Assembly: GCA_046154645.1 (NCBI GenBank)
Contig: JBJXDZ010000105.1
Coordinates: forward strand, 17,683 to 81,682
DNA from: Ga0077555 sp046154645
Lineage (GTDB): Bacteria; Pseudomonadota; Alphaproteobacteria; Rhizobiales; Hyphomicrobiaceae
Length of the DNA stretch: 64,000 nt
Direction of reading: 5' to 3'
Below, piece after piece: positions 34,125 through 43,255 of the stretch. Positions within the stretch are counted from its first letter, which is position 1. Every line of letters begins with the position of its first letter. The notes beneath the pieces are model-generated. The model did not search any database and was not told the DNA's origin. It saw only the letters and a list, made by a program, of their open reading frames with translations. Made by a program: the position numbers and the translations under genes.

Positions 34125-35318
34125 GTGAGCGAGCCGCAACGTCCTCAGTCGCAGCGCCCCGATCCGCAACGTCAGGGCAGCTTCCGGCCCCTGCGCGTCA
34201 TCGACAAGGTGCGCGAGAGCCGCATCATCACCTCGTTTCACCTGCGGCCCGTCGACCCCGCCACTTGGCGCCCGTTCGAGGCGGGCCAGTTCCTGGTGCT
34301 GCGCGTGCCGCCGCAACAGCCGGGGCAACGTCCGGTGCCGCGCTCCTACAGCGTCTCCTCGTCGCCGGCGCGCGAGGGCCATTACCGCATCACCATCAAG
34401 CGCGAGGCGGCGCCGTCGCCCGATGTGCCGCAGGGGATCGGCTCGTGCTGGCTGCATGATCGTATCAATATCGGCGACCTTATCGAGGCGGCGGGGCCGC
34501 GCGGCGAGTTCCATCTCGATGGCCAGAGCCCGCGACCGGTGGTGCTGCTGTCGGGTGGCGTCGGCCTCACACCCTTAGTGTCGATGTTGCATGCCCTGAA
34601 ATCGGCGCCGCATCGGCCAGTGCATTTCATCCATGCCTGCGACAACGGCGAGGTGCATGCGCTGCGCGACGAGGTGCTGTATGTGGCGGGTTCGCGGCCG
34701 GGCGTGCAGGTGCATTTCTGCTATCGCTTCCCGACCGACGCCGACCGCGCCTCGCGCTGGCATCACAGCGAAGGTGTCATCACCGCCGATCTGCTGGCAA
34801 GGCTGCTGCCGGTCGCAGATCTCGACTACTACATGTGCGGGCCGCCGCCGTTCATGAAGGCGGTCTACGGGCTGTTGCGTCAGGCTGGGGTGCCAAAGGC
34901 GCGCATTGCCTACGAGTTTTTCGGGCCGGCAACGGTGCTGGAGGAAGACGTCGAGCGCAGTATCGCCACCGTGGTGCCGCGTGTGGTGCTGCCGCCGCTG
35001 GTCGAGCCGCCGACACGGGTTCTGCCGTCAGCGCAGGAGCGCCCGAGCCCCGCACCTGTTGCGCCGATCACCGTAACGTTCCAGCGCGCGGGGCGCAGTG
35101 CCACGTGGAGCGTGGAGCAGCATTCGCTGCTGGATTTTGCCGAGGCGCAAGGCTTCAGTCCGGATTTCTCGTGCCGATCGGGGGTCTGCGGCACCTGCAA
35201 GACGCGTCTCATCGCTGGCGCGGTCGAGTACTTCACTGAGCCGCTCGATCCCGTCGAGCCGGGCCACGCCCTCATCTGTTGCGCACGGCCCAAAGGTCCC
35301 GTCATCCTGGATCTGTGA
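34125..35318 (+). CDS. FAD/NAD reductase with C-terminal 2Fe-2S ferredoxin domain
   Basis: The 397-residue reductase feeds electrons to the Rieske oxygenase. It has a ferredoxin-reductase domain (PRSYSVSS for flavin, SGGVGLTPLVSML for NAD, YYMCGPPPFMKAV) and a plant-type 2Fe-2S domain CRSGVCGTCKTRL...LICCA at the end. A proline-rich linker of about 50 residues joins the two, and a short Q/P-rich leader precedes the first. It is longer than usual VanB (about 315 residues). Start is GTG at 34125. Confidence 0.88.
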   Translation: MSEPQRPQSQRPDPQRQGSFRPLRVIDKVRESRIITSFHLRPVDPATWRPFEAGQFLVLRVPPQQPGQRPVPRSYSVSSSPAREGHYRITIKREAAPSPDVPQGIGSCWLHDRINIGDLIEAAGPRGEFHLDGQSPRPVVLLSGGVGLTPLVSMLHALKSAPHRPVHFIHACDNGEVHALRDEVLYVAGSRPGVQVHFCYRFPTDADRASRWHHSEGVITADLLARLLPVADLDYYMCGPPPFMKAVYGLLRQAGVPKARIAYEFFGPATVLEEDVERSIATVVPRVVLPPLVEPPTRVLPSAQERPSPAPVAPITVTFQRAGRSATWSVEQHSLLDFAEAQGFSPDFSCRSGVCGTCKTRLIAGAVEYFTEPLDPVEPGHALICCARPKGPVILDL

Positions 35319-35334
35319 CGGCAGGCGCGACGGC

Positions 35335-36357
35335 CTACTTCTTGGGCGGCGGCGGGGCGGTGCCGCATGTCTCGCCAAGGGCGCGCCAGACCAGTGTCCT
35401 GGGTCCCGGACCGAAACGCTGCTGGCCACCGATGTAGTTGTCCTCGTTGGCCATCAGTATCAGCAGGCTGACGCGGCTCATGACCTTCTGCAGGGCTTGC
35501 GGCGTCGGCTTGTAGAGATGCCCGCTTTCGAACTCGATGGCGATCAGCGGGATCTGGTGCGAGGCCATGATGTCGAGGCCATCGACCAGGGCGGGTTCAA
35601 ACTGCGTCGGGTTCTCGATCCGCAGCACGATCGGCGGTTTGCCTTTCTCAGCCAGCACGCGCTTCCAGAAAGCGAAGTTGTTGTGCGCGCTGAGGCCCGT
35701 GATCTGGCTTGGCTGCAGTTCGCCGCTGGCACGCAGCTTGTTCTCGATGCGCGCCCATGCGTCCGTCATGGTGCGCAGCTCGGTGTAGCCACGGCTGTGA
35801 CGGCGGTCGTAGAAGCGATCGTCGTCGAGGTCGTGCATGTTGTCGATGCGGAATACGAGGTGCGATTGGGCTGCTGCTGCAGCTTTCAAGGCGCGCAGCA
35901 TCTCCTCTTCGGCCCGCTCCACCGTGGCGGCGTGCGCCAGATCATCGATGCGGCTTTCGGTCTTGTTCCATTCGGCCGTGCCCGTCGAGCCGAGCGGCAC
36001 CTTCGCCTTCGACAGGCGGTCGCAATCGGGACCCTTGTTGCAATTGGCGCCGACCCAATACCACTCGGGGATGCCGCCCTTGGCCGCGATGGCTTTCAAG
36101 TAGACGGCGTGATCGGCGATGGCCTCGGCATTGAATTCGACCAGTTGGCCGGGCTTGACGGTGCTGGGTTTCGGCGAGGTCTCGATGTTGGCGTTGTAGC
36201 CCGTGAGCTCGATCCGCAGGGGCGGCGCATCGCAGGACTGGGCGAGGGTAGGGGACGATGTCAGAAGCAGCGCCAGCAGGGCGGCGCCAGTGCCTCTTGC
36301 CGTGGTCCCGCGGCGGCGTACGGCTGGCTTCGCGGGCATAGATTGAGACCAATTCAT
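35335..36357 (-). CDS. Unknown secreted protein
   Basis: I do not recognise a family for this 340-residue protein. A signal peptide (ALLALLLTSSPTLAQ) is clear. The mature part has an early domain (RIELTGYNANIETSPKPSTVKPGQLV), cysteines in NCNKGPDC and a C-terminal one in GETCG, and alternating strand and helix segments such as PPIVLRIENPTQ and IPLIAIEFESGHLY that could form a barrel fold. It is convergent with the reductase gene. Confidence 0.65.
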   Translation of the reverse strand: MNWSQSMPAKPAVRRRGTTARGTGAALLALLLTSSPTLAQSCDAPPLRIELTGYNANIETSPKPSTVKPGQLVEFNAEAIADHAVYLKAIAAKGGIPEWYWVGANCNKGPDCDRLSKAKVPLGSTGTAEWNKTESRIDDLAHAATVERAEEEMLRALKAAAAAQSHLVFRIDNMHDLDDDRFYDRRHSRGYTELRTMTDAWARIENKLRASGELQPSQITGLSAHNNFAFWKRVLAEKGKPPIVLRIENPTQFEPALVDGLDIMASHQIPLIAIEFESGHLYKPTPQALQKVMSRVSLLILMANEDNYIGGQQRFGPGPRTLVWRALGETCGTAPPPPKK

Positions 36358-36481
36358 CGCAGGCTCGCGGGATCGTGTGATTGGGGCACATGCCGGGGCC
36401 GGGATCGCTCCGGCGACGGCTGATCTTGTCCCGCCCTGAGGCTTGGTGCAATCGCCGATCCGTGCGCCGACGCAAGCATGG

Positions 36482-37120
36482 TCAGCGACGCGGGCGCGGG
36501 CGGCGGATGGGCTCTTCCGGCAGTTCGGGGTCGGTGATGCCGGGTGGCAAGTCCCGTGCCGAGGGGGGCGGGGCCGGTTGTCCGGGTGGCGCGCGTCCGG
36601 GGGCTGGCTGCGGGCCCTTCTGGCCGGTGGCTGCCGGCGGGCCCTTGGTGGCGGCGACCGGACGCGTCGGCTCGATGCACTCGGTCAGCCAGACGTCGAA
36701 AACCGGATGCTCGACGGCATTGAGGCCAGGACTTTCAGCGAACATCCAGCCGGAAAAGATCTTGTTGACGCTGCCATCGAGCTGGATCTCTTCCACCTCG
36801 ACGAAGGTGGTGGTCTTCGGCGGCTCGGTCGGCTGGCGCGTGTAGCAAGCGCGCGGTGTCAACTTGAGGGCGCCGAAGCGCACCGTTTCACCAAGCTTGA
36901 TCGGCAGGCGGGAAATACGGGCCGTCACCTTGTCGAGGGCGGCAAAGACGGCGACGCCGTTCTCGATGCGCTGGGCATGGGCCGGTGCGACGGCGAGGCC
37001 GAGGCACATAGCGGCCCAGGCTGCGGCAATCAGCCTGATATTGTGGCGCGGCCGCAAGAGCAGATCCCCGCGTCCCCAATGGCGCGCTCGCAGCCCAGTC
37101 CTTGCGTGCGCCAAACCCAT
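36482..37120 (-). CDS. DUF2155 domain exported protein
   Basis: The conserved part reads FGALKLTPRACYTRQPTEPPKTTTFVEV, IFSGWMFAESPGLNAVEHPVFDVWLTEC, which is the DUF2155 pattern seen across alphaproteobacteria; function unknown. A hydrophobic segment (IAAAWAAMCLGLAVAPAHAQ) gives export. The tail is proline-rich. The start is uncertain: 37120 with GAGAGG before it is used, but the frame is open to 37234. It lies beside the NDUFA12-family gene, a common alphaproteobacterial neighbourhood. Confidence 0.8.
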   Translation of the reverse strand: MGLAHARTGLRARHWGRGDLLLRPRHNIRLIAAAWAAMCLGLAVAPAHAQRIENGVAVFAALDKVTARISRLPIKLGETVRFGALKLTPRACYTRQPTEPPKTTTFVEVEEIQLDGSVNKIFSGWMFAESPGLNAVEHPVFDVWLTECIEPTRPVAATKGPPAATGQKGPQPAPGRAPPGQPAPPPSARDLPPGITDPELPEEPIRRPRPRR

Positions 37121-37271
37121 GCCGCTGCCGGCCTCTCTCATGCCCCACGTTTCCATGCTCGAACCTGTCGCACACCCGGCGCAGGACGGGAACGCACTCC
37201 ACCGCGTTTTCCAGCGTAAAAGCGGCTGCAGCATGACGGCATTGTCGCCAGGGAGCCCGCCAACCGATGGC

Positions 37272-37670
37272 TCAGCTCGGTCGCCAGGGCTTGTAATCGC
37301 CTGTCGCCTTGGGCCGGCTCCCGGAGGCCAGGATCGAGCCTGAGGGGCGATAGGCCTCGGACGTGCCGGTCATATTCTCGCGATGCGGCTTCTGCCAGGG
37401 ACGGGGGCGATAGTCCTCCTGCGTCGGTGGGGTATCGACGGTGTAGTGCATCCAGCCATGCCACTCGGGCGGGATTTTGGAGGCCTCTGCACCGTTCTTG
37501 TAGATCACCCAGCGCCGTGGCACGCCGAGGGGGCCGAGGCCTTTCGACTGCACATAGTAGCGGTTGCCCTCGACATCGCTGCCCACGAGACGCCCGCGGC
37601 GCGCCGTGTAGATGCGATTCGACCAAGTGTTGCCGCCCCACCAGCTGAAAATCTCGCTGAAGATGCCCAT
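37272..37670 (-). CDS. NADH:ubiquinone oxidoreductase subunit NDUFA12 family
   Basis: The 132-residue protein is the bacterial relative of the B17.2/NDUFA12 accessory subunit of respiratory complex I. Typical are RLVGSDVEGNRYYVQ, RRWVIYKNGAEASKIPPEWHGWMHY and TPPTQEDYRPRPWQKPH. Found mainly in alphaproteobacteria, which supports the host assignment. Confidence 0.92.
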   Translation of the reverse strand: MGIFSEIFSWWGGNTWSNRIYTARRGRLVGSDVEGNRYYVQSKGLGPLGVPRRWVIYKNGAEASKIPPEWHGWMHYTVDTPPTQEDYRPRPWQKPHRENMTGTSEAYRPSGSILASGSRPKATGDYKPWRPS

Positions 37671-37854
37671 ACCGCTCTCCGGACTCCGTTGTCGCCGCTT
37701 ATGGCACCCGCGGGTTGGCCTTGTCCATGGGACCAGTTGAGGCGGGCAGGGGCGTCATGGCGGGAATACCCGGGCGGCTGTGGTGGCGCGGCACTAGGCC
37801 GGGGATGGAGGTGCGGCCATACTTGCCGCCACACTCAGTGAGGGAGGACAACCC

Positions 37855-38112
37855 ATGTTTGCACGTCTCGCAGCGTCGGCCCTGGTCGGCGCCACTTTGC
37901 TGTTGCTGAGCGGACCCTTGGCCGGGGACTCGCACGCCCAGGACAAGAAGGCGGCGCCCAAATCCACGGCGGCGTCCGGGCTGCGCGAATGCCGCACGAA
38001 GGGGCAAGGCGGCAAGGTCCTGACCTGGAAGTGCAAGACCGATCAGCCCTGCTGCTACAACGCAACGCAGAACCTAGGCGTCTGCGGCTCGCCAGTGATC
38101 GGCTGCTTCTGA
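37855..38112 (+). CDS. Small secreted cysteine-containing protein
   Basis: An 85-residue product with a signal peptide ending near SHAQ and a short mature part with six cysteines (LRECRTKG, WKCKTDQPCCYN, GVCGSPVIGCF), likely disulfide-bonded in the periplasm. No family is recognised. GGGAGGAC lies before the ATG. Confidence 0.65.
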   Translation: MFARLAASALVGATLLLLSGPLAGDSHAQDKKAAPKSTAASGLRECRTKGQGGKVLTWKCKTDQPCCYNATQNLGVCGSPVIGCF

Positions 38113-38142
38113 GCCCTGGCGGGCTGACCGTCAGGCGCCGCG

Positions 38143-38176
38143 AAAAACCCCGGCTGGACATGAGGTCCAACCGGGG
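38143..38176 (-). terminator. Intrinsic terminator after the Pro/Ala-rich protein gene
   Basis: On the minus strand CCCCGGTTGGAC pairs with GTCCAGCCGGGG across a five-base loop and is followed by TTTTT. It lies 66 bases past the stop of the gene at 38242-38667. Confidence 0.75.
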
Positions 38177-38241
38177 CAGTCAGTGACGTAAGGTTCCGGC
38201 TTGTTGCCAGCCTTGCCGGCTGACTTGTGAGCAACGCGAGG

Positions 38242-38667
38242 TTACTTCTTCGCGCCCTTCTCCTCGATCTTGGTCGGGGCCGTTGCGGCCGGCGTGGTGG
38301 CCTTGGGAGCCTCGACCTTCGGCGTCACGGCCGCAGGCGTCGTGGTGGTCGGAGCAGCGGGGGCAGCAGCCTTCGGGGCTTCAACCTTCGGCGCAGTCAC
38401 GGCCGGCGTGGTCGGCGCAGCAGGCGCGGCCGTCTTCGGGGCGTCGACCTTGGGGGCCTCGACCTTCGGAGCAGCAACGGCCGGCGTGGTTGGCGCGGCA
38501 GGGGCAGCGGCCTTGGGGGCCTCAACCTTCGGAGCTTCGACCTTAGGCGCCTCGACCTTCACCGCGGGGGCGGCGGGGGCGGCCGGGACAACTGGCTTGG
38601 CGTCCTGAGCGTAAGCCGGAGCACCGAGTGCGAGAGTGAGAGCAGCAACGGTGAGGAGCTTGTTCAT
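38242..38667 (-). CDS. Secreted Pro/Ala/Val-rich repeat protein
   Basis: A 141-residue protein with a signal peptide (LLTVAALTLALGAPAYAQ) and a mature part built almost only of repeated APKVEAPK and AAPAAPTTPA units with lysine and glutamate. It has no enzyme motif and is probably an extended, flexible envelope protein. The repeats are prone to change in number. A strong terminator follows. Confidence 0.7.
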   Translation of the reverse strand: MNKLLTVAALTLALGAPAYAQDAKPVVPAAPAAPAVKVEAPKVEAPKVEAPKAAAPAAPTTPAVAAPKVEAPKVDAPKTAAPAAPTTPAVTAPKVEAPKAAAPAAPTTTTPAAVTPKVEAPKATTPAATAPTKIEEKGAKK

Positions 38668-38868
38668 GGGATGGCAGTCCTTGTTTCAATTTTGCGACGC
38701 GCTCGTTCGCTGAGCGCCCGACTGATATGCCCCCGGATTCGGGGCAAACAATGGAAGCCAAGCGTCTCGAACGGCTTTATATTTTTCTTGATTTCATTGG
38801 GTTTTCAGCTGCCGTTCATGCAGGCGGGGCTGTAAGCCTCACTTAGGAACCAATGTGAACGAACAGTC

Positions 38869-40053
38869 ATGAAAACACCGATCGACATCGCCACAATCAG
38901 GGCCGACACGCCGGGTGCGGCACGACGCATCCACTTCAATAATGCCGGCGCCGCCTTGTCGCCGAACCCTGTACTGGCGGCGGTCAAGGATCACCTCGAT
39001 CTTGAAGCCCAGATCGGCGGCTATGAGGCGGCTGCCCAAGCCAAGGGCGCCCTCGACGATTTCTATCCAGCGATTGCCGCGCTGCTCAAATGCGCGCCCG
39101 AGGAAGTCGCCTACGTCGAGAATGCGACGCGGGCCTGGGACATGGCGTTCTACGGCATTGCCTTCGAGCCGGGCGACCGCATCCTGACCGCCGAAGCCGA
39201 GTATGCCTCCAACTACATCGCATTCCTCCAGATGCAGAAGCGCGCCGGCATCGTGATCGATGTGGTGCCCTCGAGTCCCACCGGTGAGATCGACATCGGT
39301 GCCCTCGAGGCCCGTTTGAAATCGGGCCCGGCCCGTCTCATCGCCTTGACGCATGTGCCGACACAGGGCGGTCTCGTCAATCCAGCAGCGGAGGTTGGCC
39401 GCCTCGCCAAGACTTATGGCGTGCTTTTCCTGCTCGACGCCTGTCAATCCGTTGGGCAATTGCCGATCGACGTTGGTGTTATCGGTTGTGACATGCTGTC
39501 GGCCAGCGGCCGCAAATACCTGCGGGGGCCGCGTGGCACGGGCTTCCTGTATGTGCGCCGTGGCGTCTTCGATCAGATCGAGCCGCCCTTTCTCGACATG
39601 CAGGCGGCGATCATGGAGCGGGCAGGCAGCTATCGCCTGGTCGACGACGCACGGCGGTTCGAAAACTGGGAAAGCTTCGTTGCTGGCCGCATCGGCCTCG
39701 CCAAGGCCGTGCGGTATGCCGAGGCCATCGGGCTCGAGCCCATCCGCGACCGCATCTACGCGCTGGCTGACCGGCTGCGCCGCGAGCTGTGCGGCATTCC
39801 GGGTGTGACCATCACCGACCTCGGCCAGGAGCAATGCGGGATCGTCACCTTTACCAAGGCTGACGAGTCCCCCGATGCGATCCACCAGCGGCTAGCGGCC
39901 GCCGGCATCAACGTCTCGGTGTCGCGGCAGCGATACGCCATCCTCGATCTCGGCCGCCGCGGGCTCGATGCCGTCGTGCGCGCCTCGGTGCACTACTACA
40001 ATACGGAGGAGGAAATCGGCCGCTTCTGCGCCGTGCTGTCACGCCGCGCCTGA
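38869..40053 (+). CDS. Class V aminotransferase, cysteine desulfurase-like
   Basis: The 394-residue PLP enzyme shows the family order: NNAGAALSPNPVL, a substrate loop, LTHVPTQGGLVNP, FLLDACQSVGQLPIDV (PLP-binding aspartate) and DMLSASGRKYLRGPRGTGFLYV with the Schiff-base lysine. It could be a cysteine desulfurase or an amino acid lyase or epimerase of the same fold; the loop cysteine of true desulfurases is not evident. Confidence 0.82.
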   Translation: MKTPIDIATIRADTPGAARRIHFNNAGAALSPNPVLAAVKDHLDLEAQIGGYEAAAQAKGALDDFYPAIAALLKCAPEEVAYVENATRAWDMAFYGIAFEPGDRILTAEAEYASNYIAFLQMQKRAGIVIDVVPSSPTGEIDIGALEARLKSGPARLIALTHVPTQGGLVNPAAEVGRLAKTYGVLFLLDACQSVGQLPIDVGVIGCDMLSASGRKYLRGPRGTGFLYVRRGVFDQIEPPFLDMQAAIMERAGSYRLVDDARRFENWESFVAGRIGLAKAVRYAEAIGLEPIRDRIYALADRLRRELCGIPGVTITDLGQEQCGIVTFTKADESPDAIHQRLAAAGINVSVSRQRYAILDLGRRGLDAVVRASVHYYNTEEEIGRFCAVLSRRA

Positions 40054-40767
40054 TCGCGAAGGCCTCTCCGGTTGGAACCCGGAAGGCACTGGCCGGAAGG
40101 CCCCGTCTGACGCCGCGTCGGGGAGGGAGGTGTGTGGCGGTGCGGCACCAAGCAGAGTCTTCCGGCCAAGGACCCGCCGTGCCGGCATCCGAGGATGCGG
40201 CGCCGTCGGGTCGAGCGGGACGGCAACGAAGCGGGGATCGTTGCCGTCCCGTACGGAAGACCGATGCCAGCCCGAAGGCCGGATCTGTCTTCCGAGGGCT
40301 TGGCTGCGCGGTGCCGGCATGAGTGCGGCAACTGGCAACCACATGAGGAAACCTGGCGTCGCATCCAGCGGAGATGGCGTGAACCAACTCCAGGGTCCCT
40401 CGGGTTCTCAGAGCCGCTCGTTCAAGTGGCCTTTGACCAGTGCGCCAGATGGCTGTCCGGTCGGGCCACGTGAACGAAGCGGCTTGCTCCGAAAATTCTC
40501 GGTCGCTGGGCTGCGAGGGGATTGGGGAGGTGGTGAAGGGCGACCCCGTCAGCGGCGACGAGGTGCATCTGGCCGTCAATTCGTGCTTTTAAGGCGGCGG
40601 CCAGAAGGCGATTTCATGGCGGCGGGTCACATAAAATAACGGCTCGGTAATAGCAGTGAAGAGCATAACGAATGTCATTCGCGCGAAAAACGCGCCGTCG
40701 TCTCAAGTCTCAATTCGAGCTTATATCACTGACCCGCCGCCGCACACAATCCACCTGGATCGGAATA
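40054..40767. other. Gene-free, hairpin-rich stretch
   Basis: No frame here gives a plausible protein; those open on both strands are arginine- and proline-rich shadows. The stretch holds several strong inverted repeats, the best at 40216-40251, and then grows AT-rich before the end of the convergent outer-membrane gene. It may hold a structured RNA or decayed sequence. Confidence 0.5.
40216..40251. repeat. Perfect 14-base inverted repeat in a non-coding stretch
   Basis: CGGGACGGCAACGA (40216-40229) and TCGTTGCCGTCCCG (40238-40251) pair perfectly over an eight-base loop. No T-run follows on either strand, so it is not a standard terminator. Confidence 0.7.
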
Positions 40768-41574
40768 TCAGTTGAAATGAAACGTCAAACCCGCACGCAC
40801 TGTGGTCACATTTGTATCGACGGGCAGCGTGCCGCCACCGAATTGAAATTTGTGATCGTTGAAGCCGTAATGCAGGCCTTCGATGCGGGCGCTGATGTTC
40901 GGATTGAATTTGACTTCGAGGCCACCGCCGACGACGTAGCCGAACAGGGCTTCGCTGGCACTCGTGCTCAGGCCTGCCGAGTTGACGGTGACATCGGCGC
41001 CGCCCCAGGCGAGACCGCCGGTGGCATAGACCAGCATGTTGCTGAACGAATAGCCGGCGCGGGCGCGCAGCGTGGCCGTCCAATCATTCTGCGCGGACAC
41101 CCACAAGGGGCCAGAAAACGTGCGCGAGCCACTGACGTTGTTCCAGGCCGCGTCGCCTTCGAGGCCGATCACCCACTCGCGGAATTGCCAATTGTAGCCG
41201 GCGTGCAAGCCAAATGTACCACCGGTGACGTCGACGGTATCCAGGCTGCCGCTCGGGGTCGTGCCGCCTGAAACGTAGCCGGCATTGCCGCCGATGTAGA
41301 GGCCGTTCCAGATGCCGGGGCGAACGGGCTCGTAGCTGCGGCTCGGTGCCGGTGCGCGATAGCTGTTGTCGAGGGCGCGGCGATCGCGGGCGCCAGCCAT
41401 GCTCGGCGCCGGTGTATAGGGGGCGCCGTAGGTGGTCGGTGCGCCGTAGGGTGGTACGTATTGCTGGGCCGAGGCAGGGAGGATTCCGGGGGGCAGCGCG
41501 GTCGCCGTTAAGGCCGCACACGCCGCCAGCGCCGCAGGGCGCAGCATGACAACGACAGACATTTGACCATCCAT
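40768..41574 (-). CDS. Outer-membrane beta-barrel protein (Omp25/opacity-like)
   Basis: The 268-residue product has a signal peptide ending near PASAQ, a proline- and tyrosine-rich linker (residues about 37-75) and a barrel domain of alternating strands such as GLYIGGNAGYVSGG, FGLHAGYNWQFREWVIGLEGDAAW, ATGGLAWGGADV and the terminal VRAGLTFHFN with an aromatic residue near the C-terminus, as for BAM recognition. This is the abundant porin-like family of Rhizobiales. Confidence 0.88.
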   Translation of the reverse strand: MDGQMSVVVMLRPAALAACAALTATALPPGILPASAQQYVPPYGAPTTYGAPYTPAPSMAGARDRRALDNSYRAPAPSRSYEPVRPGIWNGLYIGGNAGYVSGGTTPSGSLDTVDVTGGTFGLHAGYNWQFREWVIGLEGDAAWNNVSGSRTFSGPLWVSAQNDWTATLRARAGYSFSNMLVYATGGLAWGGADVTVNSAGLSTSASEALFGYVVGGGLEVKFNPNISARIEGLHYGFNDHKFQFGGGTLPVDTNVTTVRAGLTFHFN

Positions 41575-41644
41575 ACGCGAGACTGAACTGGATCGGGCCT
41601 GGTGCCGGGGGCACTGCCCGGCGGCTAGTGATGCCTGCGGATGG

Positions 41645-41659
41645 TTAGCAATGCGTTAA
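41645..41659 (-). promoter_or_regulatory. Possible CtrA-like site before the outer-membrane gene
   Basis: TTAG-N7-TTAA, one mismatch from the TTAA-N7-TTAA cell-cycle regulator box, lies about 70 bases before the outer-membrane gene start. Weak evidence by sequence alone. Confidence 0.25.
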
Positions 41660-41792
41660 AGATGAAGAGATCGTTGCCAATGCTGGATGCAAAATGCCAG
41701 TCGCAGCCGCGACATCCGTTCGCAATAGGCCTTGGATCGGCGCTCCCTTTGCGGCATTGTCGGCGCCTCATCGATGAACCCGGCAGGATTTC

Positions 41793-42698
41793 ATGCGGCT
41801 CAAGTTTCACACGCTGGACGTTTTCACGGAGAAGCGCTTCGGCGGCAATCCGCTGGCGGTCGTGCTGGCGGCCGATTCCCTCGATAGCCAGCGCATGCAG
41901 GCAATCGCACGCGAATTCAATCTGTCGGAGACGGTGTTTGTCTTGAAACCCGCCAACCCGACGCATACCGCGCGCATCCGCATTTTTACGCCGGCGTCGG
42001 AGATCCCGTTCGCCGGCCATCCGACCGTTGGCACGGGAACCTTGCTTGGGGCGGAGCGGGTGGGCTCGCTTGGCGGCACACATTCAGCCCTGGTGGCCCT
42101 CGAGGAGGTGATTGGCACCGTGCGCGTGGGTGTGCGGCTGCGGACGGGCGAAGCCGCCTTTGCCGAGTTCGATGCGCCGAAGTTGCCGGAGGACTTAGGC
42201 GGCGTGCCTGCCGTCGAGGACCTGGCTGCTGCCGTTGGTCTCATCCCGAGTGAGGTCGGCTTCGAGAATCACCGCGCCTCGCGCTTCTCGGCCGGCCTCC
42301 CCTACACCATGATCCCCGTGCGCAGCCTGGAGGCGATCGGGCGTGCGCGCGTCGTGATGGGGCGGTGGGAAAAGGCTTTCGGCAACGATGGCGCCGCCTA
42401 CCTCTACTGCCGGGAGACGGTGCAGAAATCAGCCAATTTCCACGCCCGCATGTTCGCTCCCGCATTCGGCGTTGTCGAGGATCCCGCCACCGGTTCCGCC
42501 GCGGCCGCGTTTGCTGCAGTCGTTCAGCGCTTTGACAACCCCCGCTCGTCCGAGCATCGCTACCTGATCGAGCAGGGCGTCGAGATGGGCCGCCCCAGCC
42601 TCATCCATCTGTCGCTGTTGATCGAGGGCGATCGCCTGTCGACGGTTCGCATTGGCGGCCATGCGGTGCGGGTCAGCGACGGCGAGATCGAAGTATGA
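41793..42698 (+). CDS. PhzF-family isomerase
   Basis: A 301-residue protein of the PhzF family of cofactor-free isomerases. Conserved are the N-terminal LDVFTEKRFGGNPLAVVL, the catalytic glutamate in LSETVFVLKP, EIPFAGHPTVGTG and VEDPATGSAAAAFAA. The substrate is unknown; the phenazine genes are not nearby. Confidence 0.92.
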   Translation: MRLKFHTLDVFTEKRFGGNPLAVVLAADSLDSQRMQAIAREFNLSETVFVLKPANPTHTARIRIFTPASEIPFAGHPTVGTGTLLGAERVGSLGGTHSALVALEEVIGTVRVGVRLRTGEAAFAEFDAPKLPEDLGGVPAVEDLAAAVGLIPSEVGFENHRASRFSAGLPYTMIPVRSLEAIGRARVVMGRWEKAFGNDGAAYLYCRETVQKSANFHARMFAPAFGVVEDPATGSAAAAFAAVVQRFDNPRSSEHRYLIEQGVEMGRPSLIHLSLLIEGDRLSTVRIGGHAVRVSDGEIEV

Positions 42699-42821
42699 GG
42701 CGAGGCATACGTGAGGTGATTGGGCCAGTTGCTTGCCTTGGCCGCAGTTTTGCGACGAATGTTTGCAACAGGGTTGTTCCGGCCCGGATCCGGGTCGTTC
42801 AGCAGAAGGAACAGAAACCGC

Positions 42822-43217
42822 ATGGCAAGCTTGATCCGCTCGACCGTCACGAAGGTGGCCGCCTTGGCCATGACCCTGGCGCTGTCGATACCGGCCAAGG
42901 CTCAGGACAACAAGCAACCGGCCCCTGGTGTGCCACCGGCCGCCGCGCCGAAGGCTCCTGATGCCAAGGAGGGTCCAGGCGTGGCGCCGGCGCCCACGCC
43001 CGGTCCTGGTGCAGCACCTGGCAGTCAGCCACCTGCATCGACGGCGCCGTCAAGCCCGCCGCCGATCGAACGCCGCGGTTCGAATGCCGGCACGGCGCCA
43101 AGCGCATCGGCGCCACCCGCCGAGCAGAAGCCGGCAGAAGCCCCCAAGGCACCGTCCTCAGGCAGCGTACCGCAACCGGCTGCTGCACCGGCCAACCCGC
43201 CAGCGGAGAAGAAATAG
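42822..43217 (+). CDS. Secreted Pro/Ala-rich protein
   Basis: A 131-residue product with a signal peptide (VAALAMTLALSIPAKAQ) and a disordered mature part of proline, alanine, serine and glycine. ATG at 42822 follows AGAAGGA. No function can be assigned. Composition is like that of the protein at 38242 but the repeats differ. Confidence 0.55.
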   Translation: MASLIRSTVTKVAALAMTLALSIPAKAQDNKQPAPGVPPAAAPKAPDAKEGPGVAPAPTPGPGAAPGSQPPASTAPSSPPPIERRGSNAGTAPSASAPPAEQKPAEAPKAPSSGSVPQPAAAPANPPAEKK

Positions 43218-43255
43218 GCGGGGCGCATACCCATCCCAGCAGAGTGAGGTCCCGC

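Noticed and set aside
39908..40579. Open frames on both strands across the gap after the class V aminotransferase
   Set aside because: Both are arginine-, proline- and serine-rich, have no ribosome site and no domain; treated as non-coding.
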